From NCBI RefSeq assembly GCF_013317235.1, contig NZ_WLCM01000001.1, positions 321,552-385,551 on the forward strand: a DNA stretch of 64,000 nucleotides, in the 5' to 3' direction. Both the position numbers and the translations under genes were made by a program. Below are positions 48,507 through 58,011 of this stretch, piece after piece. Every line of letters starts with the position of its first letter. The first letter of the stretch is position 1. The notes under the pieces are model-generated. The model was not told the origin of the DNA, ran no database searches, and worked only from the letters and a program-made list of their open reading frames with translations. This DNA is from Leisingera sp. ANG59. GTDB lineage: Bacteria > Pseudomonadota > Alphaproteobacteria > Rhodobacterales > Rhodobacteraceae.

Positions 48507-49084
48507 GCGGACACCTGCATCACGTCGAGGAAGTTTTTCAGAAGCGCGTGGCCGTGTTCCGAGGCAATCGATTCCGGGTGGAACTGGACGCCGTGAATCG
48601 GCAGCTCCTTGTGCTGGAGCCCCATGATGGTGCCGTCTTCGAGCTCCGCGGTGATTTCCAGACTGTCAGGGAAGCTCTCGCGCTCCACCACCAGGGAGTG
48701 GTAGCGGGTCGCCTCAAATGGCGACGGCAAACCTTTGAAAACGCCGGTGTTCTTGTGATGCATCTTGCCCATCTTGCCGTGCACGATCTCGTGGCAGCGC
48801 ACCACCTTGCCGCCGAAGGCCTGGCCGATCGTCTGATGGCCAAGGCAGACGCCCATCAGCGGCGTGCGGGTCTCCGCTGCGGCTTCGGTCAGCGCCAGAC
48901 AGATGCCGGCCTGATCCGGGTCGCAAGGGCCGGGTGACAGCAGGATGCCTGCGGGCTTCATCGCCATCGCTTCCTGCACGTTGATGGCGTCGTTGCGGTG
49001 CACTTCCATTTCGGCGCCAAGCTCGCCGAGGTAGTGGACGAGGTTGTAGGTGAAGGAATCGTAGTTATCGATCAGCAGCAGCAT
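48503..49084 (-). CDS. trpG: Anthranilate synthase component II (glutamine amidotransferase)
   Basis: Provides ammonia from glutamine to TrpE. The 193-residue class I amidotransferase has [14 protein letters not shown] near residue 51, the nucleophile in [14 protein letters not shown] near 79, and the His/Glu pair in [15 protein letters not shown] near 170. It overlaps trpD by 4 bp. Upstream lies a 188 bp region shared with the divergent YibQ-like gene; no tryptophan-rich leader peptide is seen there. Confidence 0.96.
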   Translation of the reverse strand: MLLLIDNYDSFTYNLVHYLGELGAEMEVHRNDAINVQEAMAMKPAGILLSPGPCDPDQAGICLALTEAAAETRTPLMGVCLGHQTIGQAFGGKVVRCHEIVHGKMGKMHHKNTGVFKGLPSPFEATRYHSLVVERESFPDSLEITAELEDGTIMGLQHKELPIHGVQFHPESIASEHGHALLKNFLDVMQVSA

Positions 49085-49272
49085 CTTGCGGGCTCTTTTA
49101 AGGGTGGCGGGCGGTGCGCGCGCCGCAGTATAGTGGTTTCAACATACTTGTTCAGGGATACGGGGCAGCGTCAAGGGCAGGAAAGGCGAATGCGGGGGCG
49201 AACCGGCACATGGTTCGCATCAGCAGGCTGGAACGGCGCAGCACGGCAGAAAGATTGAGAGGCAAAACAGGC

Positions 49273-50844
49273 ATGCGGGGATTTTTGGGCGGCGTGAGTG
49301 TCGGGGCTTTGCTGGCGGCTGGCGGGTTGGCGATGCTGTCTTTGTCGGTGCCTCTGCCGCAGACGGCAGTCAAACCGGAACCAGCGCCGGAACCTGCCAG
49401 CCTAGCTGGGGGCGCTAAGCCGGAGCCGACGGAAACTCAAGAAGCTGAGGCGCCGCAACCGGTTGCTCATGATCCCGGCGAGGTGCCGCAGATGCCCAAT
49501 GGCGGCGGCGAGGAGGCGGCTATTCCGGGCAACGGCCAGCGGGACGCTGACCTGGCGGAGGTTCAGCCGGAAGCGCCCGGCGCAGTCGTCGCAGGGGATG
49601 ACCTGAGTGCCTTGGCTGACGCCGATACTTCCCCGGCAGACAAGCCGGCGGTGGACCTTGTCACCACGATGCAAGGTACGGGAAAGGTTGCACCGGCGGA
49701 GGCTCCGGACCCTGCCGTGGCAGTCGCTGAGCACCAGCCGCAAGCGGCGTTGCCCGCAGCGCCTGAAGCGCCAGGCCGCGAGAGTGTCATAGAAGCAGCT
49801 ACGGAGCCAGCAGCAGCGCCTGGGGAAAACGCCGCGGCACAGGGCTTTGGCGCGGTTGAGCAGCCTGTTCAGGAGCAAACGCCCAAGACCGTGGAAGCCC
49901 CTGTTTCCAGCACCGTTCAGGTTCCGGATATCGGCAGCGCGCCTGCGGAGATCACGCTTCCGGTGATTGGAGCTGCATCCGGCGTGCCGCCAGCGGAAAG
50001 CGGCAGCGTTTCCGGTGAGAGTGCGGACCCCTCTGAAACTGCTGCAGTTTCGGATACGGCGGAGCCTGCCCCGTTGACGCCCGGCATCGGAACGCCGGTT
50101 GTACCGCTGACCGAGCGGGACAAGCAGGCAACCGGCTCTGCCGAAAGCGGCGGCGCGCCGGGGGCTACCCCATTCACTGCCCATGCAGAACCGTTCTTTA
50201 ACCCGGAAGACCGGCCCTTGATGTCCATTGTGCTGATTGATGACGCCAACGCTTTCGGGTCGGAGGCCCTGGCGGACTTCCCTTATCCCTTGAGCATTGC
50301 GATCGACCCGGAGGATCCTGAGGCGACTGCGAAAATGGCCGCCCGCCGGGAGGCCGGTTTCGAGGTGCTTATGCTGGCGGACCTGCCGCGCGAGGCCACA
50401 CCTCAAGATGCGGAAACGTCCTTCGAGGTCTGGCGCGGCAGGCTGCCCGAGGCGTTGGCGATTCTTGAGGGGGTTGATACCGGCGTGCAGGGCAACCGGC
50501 CGCTGGCGGACCAGGTGGCGGCGGTAGCGGCCTCCGCCGGTTATGGGCTGGTGACGCAGGACAGCGGCCTGAATACCGTGCAAAAACTGGCACTGCGCGA
50601 TGGTGTGCCGGCCGGGGTGGTGTTCCGCGACTTTGACGGAGCTGGCCAGGACCCGCGAACAATCCGGCGGTTCCTGGATCAGGCTGCGTTCCGGGCCGGG
50701 CAGCAGCGTGCGGTGATCATGCTGGGCCGGCTGCGCCCGGATACAATCTCGGCATTGCTGCTGTGGGGTCTTCAGGACCGTGCCGAACGGGTGGCGCTGG
50801 CGCCGGTTTCGGCCAGTCTCGACGCACTGCTGCCGGCGAAGTGA
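49273..50844 (+). CDS. YibQ-like divergent polysaccharide deacetylase family protein
   Basis: Envelope protein of 523 residues. The start at 49273 gives MRGFLGGVSVGALLAAGGLAM, an N-terminal anchor, and follows GAGAGGC; longer versions add an unlikely basic prefix. Residues about 35-310 are Pro/Ala/Glu-rich and apparently disordered. The C-terminal 200 residues match the divergent deacetylase fold (LMSIVLIDDANAFGSEAL, LSIAIDPEDPEATAKMAARREAGFEVLMLADLP in parts, and GLVTQDSGLNTVQK). Catalytic metal ligands of true deacetylases are not all evident. It is on the opposite strand, splitting trpE from trpG. Confidence 0.85.
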   Translation: MRGFLGGVSVGALLAAGGLAMLSLSVPLPQTAVKPEPAPEPASLAGGAKPEPTETQEAEAPQPVAHDPGEVPQMPNGGGEEAAIPGNGQRDADLAEVQPEAPGAVVAGDDLSALADADTSPADKPAVDLVTTMQGTGKVAPAEAPDPAVAVAEHQPQAALPAAPEAPGRESVIEAATEPAAAPGENAAAQGFGAVEQPVQEQTPKTVEAPVSSTVQVPDIGSAPAEITLPVIGAASGVPPAESGSVSGESADPSETAAVSDTAEPAPLTPGIGTPVVPLTERDKQATGSAESGGAPGATPFTAHAEPFFNPEDRPLMSIVLIDDANAFGSEALADFPYPLSIAIDPEDPEATAKMAARREAGFEVLMLADLPREATPQDAETSFEVWRGRLPEALAILEGVDTGVQGNRPLADQVAAVAASAGYGLVTQDSGLNTVQKLALRDGVPAGVVFRDFDGAGQDPRTIRRFLDQAAFRAGQQRAVIMLGRLRPDTISALLLWGLQDRAERVALAPVSASLDALLPAK

Positions 50845-50861
50845 ACCTCCGAAATGTGAAC

Positions 50862-50882
50862 CGGCGCCCAAAGCGGGCGCCG
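50862..50882. terminator. Possible bidirectional terminator between the YibQ-like gene and trpE
   Basis: Stem CGGCGCCC / GGGCGCCG with an AAAGC loop between convergent genes. Neither side has a good T run, so it is a weak call. Confidence 0.45.
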
Positions 50883-50940
50883 TTGCCTTCAGCAAGATAA
50901 TTTCCGCTATGAAGAAGCTGGCCGGTCTGCCGTCTTGATG

Positions 50941-52452
50941 TCAGCTGTTGCCGTTTCCGGTGAAGCGCGCGGCGTCCGCGGCTGCGCGGCGGATGGCGTT
51001 GGATTTGTGGACAGTCTCCATGTACTCGGCCTCCGGGTCGCTGTCATAGACAACGCCGCCGCCGGCCTGGATATAGAGGTTCTGATCCTTGACGATGGCG
51101 GTGCGCAGCGCGATGCACATGTCCATGTCGCCGCCCGCAGAGAAATAGCCGACGCCGCCGCCGTAGATACCGCGCTTTTCCGGCTCCAGCTCATCGATGA
51201 TCTCCATTGCGCGCACCTTGGGCGCGCCGGAGACGGTGCCTGCGGGCATGCCGGCAAAGAAGGCGTCCAGCGCGTCTTTGTCCTCTGCCAGCTCGCCGAC
51301 CACGTTGGAGACGATGTGCATGACGTGGCTGTAGCGCTCGATGATGAATTTCTCGGTCGGGCGAACGGTGCCGATCTTGGATACCCGGCCGGTGTCGTTG
51401 CGGCCCAGGTCCAAGAGCATCAGATGTTCGGCAAGTTCCTTCTTGTCGGCCAGCAGATCAGCCTCCAGCGCCTTGTCCTCCTCCGGCGTTGCGCCGCGGG
51501 GACGGGTGCCCGCGATGGGCCGGATAGTGACTTCCTGCCCGAACACCCGGACCAGGATTTCAGGGCTCGCGCCCACCACCTGGAAGCCGCCGAAGTTGAA
51601 GTAGAACATGAACGGCGACGGGTTGGTGCGGCGCAAAGAGCGGTAGAGCGCGAAGGGCGGCTGGCGGAATTCCTGGGTCCAGCGTTGCGCTGGCACGACC
51701 TGGAAGATGTCGCCCGCGCGGATGTATTCCTTGGCCTTTTCCACCGCGGCCATATAGCATTCTTTGGTGAAGTTTGAGACCGGCGGCGAGACTTCGTGCG
51801 CATCTCCGAGGTCACGGCTTTCGGCCGGCATGGCGCGCTCCAGATCCCGCACCGCATCCATCACCCGTTCGGCGGCCTGAGCGTAAGCTGCTTTGGCGGT
51901 CTGGCCATCGCTGGACCAAACAGGAGACACAACGGTCACCTCACCCTTGACGCCGTCCAGAACGGCTATGACCGAGGGGCGCAGCATCAGCGCGTCGGGC
52001 AGGCCGAGGGGGTCGGGGTTCACGTCCGGCAGATGCTCCACCAGCCGGATCATGTCATAGCCGAGGTAGCCGAAGAGGCCCGCTGCGGCCTGGGGCAGGT
52101 CATCCGGCAGGTCGATTTTGCTTTCGGCAATCAGCGCCCGCAGGTTGTCCATCGGGTTGCCGTCCTGCGGCGTGAAGTCATCCGCATCAAACCGGGCCGA
52201 GCGGTTCAGGGCCGACTGTTCCCCGTGGCAGCGCCAGACCAGATCCGGTTTCATGCCGATGATCGAATAGCGCCCGCGCACCTCGCCGCCGGTGACGGAC
52301 TCGAGCATGAAGGCGTCCTTCTGAGCGCCAGTGAGCTTGAGCATCAACGACACCGGCGTGTCGAGATCGGCGGCAAGGCGGGTGTAGACGACCTGGTTTT
52401 CTCCGGCCTCGTAAGCCTTGGAGAACGTGTCGAAATCGGGGGTCAGGGCCAT
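50941..52452 (-). CDS. trpE: Anthranilate synthase component I
   Basis: Converts chorismate plus ammonia to anthranilate. The 503-residue protein shows PIAGTRPRGATPEEDKALE near residue 325, LDLGRNDTGRVSKIG near 360 and the signature AGTVSGAPKVRAMEIIDELE near 425 followed by GIYGGGVGYFS. The N-terminal feedback-binding region (LDTPVSLMLKL) is present. It begins only 16 bp after ppiD's stop, so there is no room for a trp leader/attenuator directly upstream; expression probably comes from the ppiD promoter. Confidence 0.96.
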   Translation of the reverse strand: MALTPDFDTFSKAYEAGENQVVYTRLAADLDTPVSLMLKLTGAQKDAFMLESVTGGEVRGRYSIIGMKPDLVWRCHGEQSALNRSARFDADDFTPQDGNPMDNLRALIAESKIDLPDDLPQAAAGLFGYLGYDMIRLVEHLPDVNPDPLGLPDALMLRPSVIAVLDGVKGEVTVVSPVWSSDGQTAKAAYAQAAERVMDAVRDLERAMPAESRDLGDAHEVSPPVSNFTKECYMAAVEKAKEYIRAGDIFQVVPAQRWTQEFRQPPFALYRSLRRTNPSPFMFYFNFGGFQVVGASPEILVRVFGQEVTIRPIAGTRPRGATPEEDKALEADLLADKKELAEHLMLLDLGRNDTGRVSKIGTVRPTEKFIIERYSHVMHIVSNVVGELAEDKDALDAFFAGMPAGTVSGAPKVRAMEIIDELEPEKRGIYGGGVGYFSAGGDMDMCIALRTAIVKDQNLYIQAGGGVVYDSDPEAEYMETVHKSNAIRRAAADAARFTGNGNS

Positions 52453-52468
52453 GAGTCGGGTGCCTTGG

Positions 52469-54310
52469 TTACTGGAAGTTTGCCTGCGCTGCGTTCAGCG
52501 CCTGCTGGTCAACACGGGGTTCGGCACGGGCCTGGACGTCCTGCACATAGGCTTGGAACAGCTCCTGAGCCAGCGACTGGTCCAGTTGCGCCTGCAGCGC
52601 TTGGGTAAGCAAGGTCATGTCGTCGCTTGCTTCCGGCGGCAGGATGGCATTGAGACGGACAACCACTGCCGACTCTGTGTCCTGCACCAAGCGGAAATCG
52701 CCGATCTCCATCCCGAACACATCAGCGACAAGGCTGGCGGGCACAGTGTCGATATAGGCGGTGCGGGTCAGGCCGCTTTCGGTGTTCACCTCGGCGTCTT
52801 CGGCAAAGCCGCCTACAGCTTCTGCCTGCGCCAGAAGTTCCTCCCCTTGCGCCTTCAGCGCAGCGGCCAGACGGTCTGCCTGCCAGGCCTCCAGCACTTC
52901 TTCCTTGGCATCGGCAAAGGGTTCCGGGCGTTCCAGCAGAACCTCATCAAGCCGCAGCGCAAACAGGCTTCCGTCCTCCAGAAAGCCAACCTCCGGGAAA
53001 TCGTCGGCGGTGACGGCGGCGGCCGCGGTGCGGAATTCCTCATAAGCTGCAATGTCGCCGCTGCTTTCCTCGGTCCAGTTGATCTGGGCCAGTTCCAGCC
53101 CGCTTTCGGTTGCCAGCTCCTCGAGTGTGGCGCCACCGGCCAGCATGTCGTCGATGTCCTCTGCCTGAGACTCTACCAGACGGCGGGCCCGGTCGGATGC
53201 AAGTTCCTCGACCAGTTCCGGCTTGGCGTCCTCAAAGTTCGTGATCTGCGCCTCAAGACGGCCGTTCACGCGGTAGAGCGCCGGGCCGAGGTCGGAGGGC
53301 AGGGGGCCGGCCACAGTGCCCACTTCCGCGGCAAAGACTTCGGTTCCGGCCGCGCCAAGGTCGCCCATGGTAACGTCGCCCATATCGATGTCCTGCAGGG
53401 TCAGGCCACGGCCCTCAACCAGGCTTTCAAAGGTGGCGCCGCCGGTTTCAAGCTGCGCCTTGGCGCTGGCGGCGGCCTCCTCATCGCCAAACACCAGCCG
53501 TTCAACCAGGCGGCGTTCCGGCACCTGATACTGGTCGGAGCGGCCCTCGAACAGGCGCTGCAGCTGGGCCTCGTCCACCTCGATCTCGTCCAGCAGCATC
53601 GAGGGACGCAGGGCGGCGTAGGTGATAACTTTGGTTTCCGGCAGCATGAACTGGTCCTGGTTGGCCTCGTAGAAGGCTTGCAGATTCGCGTCAGACGGCA
53701 CCTCAGCTGTCAGGGTGATATCCGCTGCGCTGATCTGCACATAAGAGAAGCTGCGGCGGGCGCCGATATAGCTGGTCAGGGTTTCGGTCAGGATTTCGGA
53801 CATCTTGGCACCGGACAGAACTGCGCCTTGCACGATGGTGCGTGCGGCCTCGCGGCGCAGGTCTTCTTCGAATTCTTTCTCCGTCAGGCCCGCGTTGCGC
53901 AGGGCATAGCTGTAGGCCTCGCGGTCGAACTGGCCGTTCACCCCCTGAAAGGCGTCGATGGCGGCCAGTTCCTCGATCAGGTATTCATCACCCAGCGACA
54001 GGCCGAGGCTTTTGGCCTCATGGTCCAGGGCGGCAATGGAAATCAAGCGCCCCAAAACTACCCGGTCGAGGCCGAAGGCGGTCATTTGCGCCATCGACAT
54101 GGCTTGGCCGGTCTGCGCCTGCAGGGCGCGCTGTTCACGCTGAAGTTCGCGGACATAGGTGCCGATACTGACATCCTCGTCACCAACCTGGGCAACGGAG
54201 GAGGAGGAACTGGAGAAGTTCACAGCGCCAAAGCCGGCAAGGCCGACGATCAGCATCCCCATCAGGATCCAGACGAAGGTTTTGGATAGATGTTTCATGC
54301 CTGCGGCCAT
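52469..54310 (-). CDS. PpiD/SurA-like peptidyl-prolyl isomerase, membrane-anchored
   Basis: Periplasmic folding factor of 613 residues anchored by one N-terminal helix (KTFVWILMGMLIVGLAGFGA, residues 8-28). The ATG at 54310 has AGAGGGC upstream and removes a longer, non-homologous N terminus. A SurA-N-type chaperone region spans about residues 30-220, a parvulin-like PPIC domain lies near 240-350 (LQRLFEGRSDQYQVPERRLV, GDLGAAGTEVFAAEVGTVAG), and a second helical region follows. It forms an operon with trpE, as is common in Rhodobacteraceae. Some catalytic parvulin residues are poorly conserved, so chaperone activity may dominate. Confidence 0.87.
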   Translation of the reverse strand: MAAGMKHLSKTFVWILMGMLIVGLAGFGAVNFSSSSSSVAQVGDEDVSIGTYVRELQREQRALQAQTGQAMSMAQMTAFGLDRVVLGRLISIAALDHEAKSLGLSLGDEYLIEELAAIDAFQGVNGQFDREAYSYALRNAGLTEKEFEEDLRREAARTIVQGAVLSGAKMSEILTETLTSYIGARRSFSYVQISAADITLTAEVPSDANLQAFYEANQDQFMLPETKVITYAALRPSMLLDEIEVDEAQLQRLFEGRSDQYQVPERRLVERLVFGDEEAAASAKAQLETGGATFESLVEGRGLTLQDIDMGDVTMGDLGAAGTEVFAAEVGTVAGPLPSDLGPALYRVNGRLEAQITNFEDAKPELVEELASDRARRLVESQAEDIDDMLAGGATLEELATESGLELAQINWTEESSGDIAAYEEFRTAAAAVTADDFPEVGFLEDGSLFALRLDEVLLERPEPFADAKEEVLEAWQADRLAAALKAQGEELLAQAEAVGGFAEDAEVNTESGLTRTAYIDTVPASLVADVFGMEIGDFRLVQDTESAVVVRLNAILPPEASDDMTLLTQALQAQLDQSLAQELFQAYVQDVQARAEPRVDQQALNAAQANFQ

Positions 54311-54428
54311 GATGCCCTCTTTATTGTTCTGCCGCGCAAGGGAGTGCCCTGCGGCGGGAAATGCCGCTGACTGAATACGCGGCTGCCCGCAGAGGGGCAA
54401 GATGATTGCAGCGCAAACTGCTGGATGA

Positions 54429-55604
54429 TCAGGGATTAAAGGCAGCCAGGCGTTCAAACAGCGTATGAATGCCCGCGCGGTCCACATTGGCGAAGGCAAT
54501 GCGGAACTGACGGGCGCCATCCGGATCGCCCTCGGGCATGAACATGGAGCCCGGCAGCATCAAGATGGACGCCTCCTTTACCAGCTTGCGGGCGATCTGG
54601 TCCGAGGGCTGATCGTAGGGATGTTCGACATAGGCGAAATAGGCGCCGCAACCGAGCAGCTTCCAGCCTTTCGCGGCCAGCAGCGGGAAGCCTTCCTCGA
54701 TCGCCAGCCGTCGGTCGAGGATTTCCTGACGCTCGCCTGCCAGCCAGTGATGCAGGTTTTCGATACCCCACAGGGCGCCAGCCTGGCCCAATTGCGAGGG
54801 GCAGATTGTGGTGGTGTCGAGAAACTTCTCCATCTCAACCAGGCGGTCCAGCGAGGAGGCGATAGCGCCGACGCGGTGGCCGGTCAGCCGGTAGGCTTTT
54901 GAGAAGGAATAGAGATGGATCAGGGTGCTGTCCCAGTCCTGCATTTGGAACAGCCCGTGCGGGGCTCCGCCGCGACTGTCGAAATCGCGGTAGGTTTCAT
55001 CGACGATCAGCGCCAGGCCGCGACTGCGAGCGAGGCTGAAGAAAGCCTGAACCAGAGCGCTCGGGTATTCGACGCCGCAGGGGTTGTTGGGAGTCACGAG
55101 CACTATGGCGCGGGTTCGGTCCGTGATCAGGGCTTCAGCCACGGCCAGGTCCGGCAGCATGCCCGCGCCGACATGCAGCGGAATTGCGGTGACGCCCGCC
55201 ATGTCCAGCCACATTTTATGATTGAAGTACCAGGGGACCGGAATGATCACCTCATCCCCTTCACCGCAAAGCGCCGCGATGGCCGCGGCAAAGGCCTGGT
55301 TGCAGCCGGAGGTGATGCCGACCTGTTCCGGCCGGACCTCTGCCTGATAGTGGCGGCACATTTGATGCGCCAGCGCGTAGCGCAGCGGTTCATTGCCGAG
55401 GACCGGGCCATAGAGATGCGCGGAGACATCATTCAGCGCTACATCCGCCAGCGCCTGGCGCAAACCTTCGGGCGGGGCCTCTGCCGGTGCGGCCTGGCTT
55501 ACGTTCAGGAGCGGGCGGTCCGGCGGGAAATCCGCCCCGGCCACCCAGCGGCGCGTTTCGACGATGGGTGAGACAAAGGTGGCTTGGGTGCGGGGCAGGG
55601 GCAT
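54429..55604 (-). CDS. PLP-dependent class I/II aminotransferase
   Basis: Fold-type I aminotransferase of 391 residues. The PLP-binding lysine is in YSFSKAYRLTGHRVG near residue 240; other landmarks are VTPNNPCGVEYPS near 170 and IVDETYRDFDS near 205. C-terminal RQFRIAFANVD supplies the substrate-carboxylate arginine. It resembles aspartate/aromatic aminotransferases, but the amino donor is unknown. It is monocistronic between ppiD and gpt; its neighbours give no pathway. Confidence 0.87.
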   Translation of the reverse strand: MPLPRTQATFVSPIVETRRWVAGADFPPDRPLLNVSQAAPAEAPPEGLRQALADVALNDVSAHLYGPVLGNEPLRYALAHQMCRHYQAEVRPEQVGITSGCNQAFAAAIAALCGEGDEVIIPVPWYFNHKMWLDMAGVTAIPLHVGAGMLPDLAVAEALITDRTRAIVLVTPNNPCGVEYPSALVQAFFSLARSRGLALIVDETYRDFDSRGGAPHGLFQMQDWDSTLIHLYSFSKAYRLTGHRVGAIASSLDRLVEMEKFLDTTTICPSQLGQAGALWGIENLHHWLAGERQEILDRRLAIEEGFPLLAAKGWKLLGCGAYFAYVEHPYDQPSDQIARKLVKEASILMLPGSMFMPEGDPDGARQFRIAFANVDRAGIHTLFERLAAFNP

Positions 55605-55705
55605 AGGCGGCTCCGGGCTTCAGCTGGTTCAGGCGCGTCCTGATGTGCGCCGAGATATGTCTGGCATGGTGTTCTTCTCGGCTCAAGCCGGAAGGGCCAA
55701 AAGAA

Positions 55706-55729
55706 AAGGCGCACTGTGAAGCGCGCCTT
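55706..55729 (-). terminator. Rho-independent terminator of gpt
   Basis: Stem AAGGCGC / GCGCCTT, 23 bp after the gpt stop, with CTTTTCTTTTGG following on the minus strand. Confidence 0.8.
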
Positions 55730-55752
55730 GGAAATTCCAGAACCGGGCCGGG

Positions 55753-56256
55753 TCAGTCCTTGCCGCGGTAGGGCTCCACATACTGCAGCGCCATATCCCA
55801 AGGGAAGAAGATCCAGGTGTCCTGGCTGACTTCTGTGATGAAGGTGTCCACCATCGGGCGACCCTTGGGCTTGGCATAAACGGTGGCAAAATGCGCCTTG
55901 GGGTACATCTCGCGCACCAGCTCAAGGGTTTTGCCGCTGTCGACCAGGTCGTCAATGATCAGTACGCCCTCGCCGTCACCCATCAGGCCTGCGTCCGGGG
56001 ATTTCAGCACTTCCGCCTCCCCCTGGGCCTGATGGTGGTAGGAACGCACCGAAATCGTGTCGACGGTCCGGATGTCCAGCTCCCGGCTGACAATCATGGC
56101 CGGGGCCATGCCGCCGCGCGTGATCGCCACAACAGCGCGCCAGGCGCCGTCATCGGGGCCTTGCCCGTCCAGACGCCAGGCCAGCGCGCGGCTGTCGCGG
56201 TGGATCTGATCCCAGCTGATGTGAAAGCCTTTTTCGTGCGGCAGACGGTCGGTCAT
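55753..56256 (-). CDS. gpt: Xanthine-guanine phosphoribosyltransferase
   Basis: Purine salvage enzyme of 167 residues that converts xanthine or guanine with PRPP to the nucleotide. The PRPP loop [17 protein letters not shown] lies near residue 93 and the N-terminal [15 protein letters not shown] is typical of the XGPRT family; [18 protein letters not shown] supplies the second loop. GGGGAGC precedes the ATG. It stands alone upstream of its terminator. Confidence 0.93.
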   Translation of the reverse strand: MTDRLPHEKGFHISWDQIHRDSRALAWRLDGQGPDDGAWRAVVAITRGGMAPAMIVSRELDIRTVDTISVRSYHHQAQGEAEVLKSPDAGLMGDGEGVLIIDDLVDSGKTLELVREMYPKAHFATVYAKPKGRPMVDTFITEVSQDTWIFFPWDMALQYVEPYRGKD

Positions 56257-56337
56257 GGTTCTTGCTCCCCGCGAGATCGCGCCAGAGTGCGGGAACCGGG
56301 GGTTATCCCGGATCCGGCTGGAGTGGCTGTTTCAGTG

Positions 56338-57141
56338 TTACTTGGTGATGTCCGGCGCGTCCACGGCCTTCATGCCGACGACATGATAGCCCGCATCCAC
56401 ATGCAGGTTCTCCCCGGTCACGCCGGAGCTGAGATCGGACAGCAGATAGAGAGCGGATTTGCCGACATCATCGATGGTCACATTGCGGCGCAGTGGTGAG
56501 TTGTATTCGTTCCACTTCATGATGTAGCGGAAATCACCGATGCCGGAGGCAGCCAGCGTCTTGATCGGACCGGCGGAAATCGCGTTGACGCGGATGCCGT
56601 CCTTGCCCAGATCTTCTGCCAGGTATTTGACAGACGCCTCCAGCGCGGCCTTGGCGACACCCATCACATTATAATGCGGCATCACCTGCTCGGCGCCGTA
56701 ATAGGTGAGGGTCAGCAGGGAACCGCCTTCGGACATCATCTTTTCCGCGCGGTTGGCGACGGCGGTGAAGGAAAACACCGAGATGTCCATGGTCATCTGG
56801 AAGTTGCTGCGGCTGGTGTCGACATAACGGCCGCGCAGCTCGTTCTTGTCGGAGAAGCCGATGGCATGGACTACGAAGTCCAGTTTGCCCCATTTGGCCT
56901 CCAGCTCGGCGAACAGCGCGTCGATGGATGCTTCGTCCGAAACGTCGCAAGGCAGGACGATGTTGCTGCCCAGCTGTTCAGCCAGCGGGTCGACCCGCTT
57001 CTTCAGCGCTTCACCCTGATAGGAAAAGGCAAGCTCAGCGCCGGCATCGGCGCAGGCCTTTGCAATGCCCCACGCGATGGATTTGTCGTTGGCCAGGCCC
57101 ATGATGAGGCCGCGCTTACCGGCCATCAGTTGACTAGACAT
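56338..57141 (-). CDS. fabI: Enoyl-[acyl-carrier-protein] reductase (NADH)
   Basis: Last step of each fatty acid elongation cycle and the triclosan target. The 267-residue short-chain dehydrogenase-like protein begins with the NAD motif GLIMGLANDKSIAWGIA and has the catalytic Tyr/Lys in YYGAEQVMPHYNVMGVAKAALE near residues 148-165 (Tyr158 and Lys165 class). VDAGYHVVG near the C terminus is FabI-typical. ACAGGCGGAG precedes the ATG. Divergent from pdxH across about 130 bp. Confidence 0.95.
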   Translation of the reverse strand: MSSQLMAGKRGLIMGLANDKSIAWGIAKACADAGAELAFSYQGEALKKRVDPLAEQLGSNIVLPCDVSDEASIDALFAELEAKWGKLDFVVHAIGFSDKNELRGRYVDTSRSNFQMTMDISVFSFTAVANRAEKMMSEGGSLLTLTYYGAEQVMPHYNVMGVAKAALEASVKYLAEDLGKDGIRVNAISAGPIKTLAASGIGDFRYIMKWNEYNSPLRRNVTIDDVGKSALYLLSDLSSGVTGENLHVDAGYHVVGMKAVDAPDITK

Positions 57142-57273
57142 GCAGGTTCTCCGCCTGTGATCTGATAATTTAGCGGTGTTTAGTATGCCGCGCGGGTCGC
57201 TTCAAGGGTTCACGCCCTTGTAGGCAGAAACGAAGGTCCCTAGGTTGCATTCGAATTCCCGTTTGAGGTGCCC

Positions 57274-57879
57274 ATGTCCGACCGTACAGGTATTTTTGCA
57301 GGCGACGATCCATTTGCAATTGCCAGATCCTGGCTGGCAGAGGCGGAGCTGACCGAACCCAACGATCCGAACGCCATTGCGCTGGCCACGGTGGATGAGA
57401 CCGGGCTTCCGAACAGCCGCATGGTTCTGCTTAAGGAAATTGAGGACGGCGCATTTGTCTTCTACACCAACTATGAAAGCACCAAGGCCCGGGAGCTGGA
57501 TCACGCTGGAAAAGCAGCCTTTGTTATGCATTGGAAGTCGCTGCGCCGCCAAATCCGGGTACGCGGCACGATCACCCGCGAGGACGGGCCAAAGGCGGAT
57601 GACTACTACAAATCGCGTTCGCTCAAGAGCAGGCTGGGGGCTTGGGCTTCGAAACAGTCTCAGCCGCTGGACAGCCGCGGCTCGCTGATGGCGGAGGTCG
57701 CAAAAGTGACCGCGATGAAAGGCCCGAATCCTGAACGCCCGACGTTCTGGGGCGGCTACCGGCTGGTCCCGGTTGAGATCGAGTTTTGGGCCGATGGTGC
57801 ATTCCGGTTGCACGACCGTTTCCGCTGGCGCCGCGATGACGCATCTGCGGCATGGGAGATCAATCGTCTCAATCCCTGA
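57274..57879 (+). CDS. pdxH: Pyridoxamine 5'-phosphate oxidase
   Basis: FMN-dependent oxidation of PNP/PMP to pyridoxal 5'-phosphate. The ATG at 57274 is preferred (GAGG 5 bp upstream); a GTG 6 bp earlier would overlap that site. The 201-residue product has [15 protein letters not shown] near residue 45, [15 protein letters not shown] near 70, [13 protein letters not shown] near 92 and the C-terminal FRWRRDD...WEINRLNP that binds phosphate and FMN. Length is normal. Confidence 0.95.
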   Translation: MSDRTGIFAGDDPFAIARSWLAEAELTEPNDPNAIALATVDETGLPNSRMVLLKEIEDGAFVFYTNYESTKARELDHAGKAAFVMHWKSLRRQIRVRGTITREDGPKADDYYKSRSLKSRLGAWASKQSQPLDSRGSLMAEVAKVTAMKGPNPERPTFWGGYRLVPVEIEFWADGAFRLHDRFRWRRDDASAAWEINRLNP

Positions 57880-58011
57880 CAGGAATCGTCAGTTTACCTT
57901 GGGTCAAGGGGTCTTTCGTGACAATTTCAAGACTTTTTAGCTTGAATTCCAAGGTCAGTTTGGCGCATCAGGTCAGCATCAAAAAACAAGAAACGCGGTA
58001 GGGAAAATCCA

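Noticed and set aside
49085..49272. trp leader peptide upstream of trpG
   Set aside because: No short ORF with tandem Trp codons and no terminator/antiterminator pair visible.
52418..54289. 623-codon plus-strand frame opposite ppiD
   Set aside because: Antisense shadow of a conserved protein; no homologous motif.
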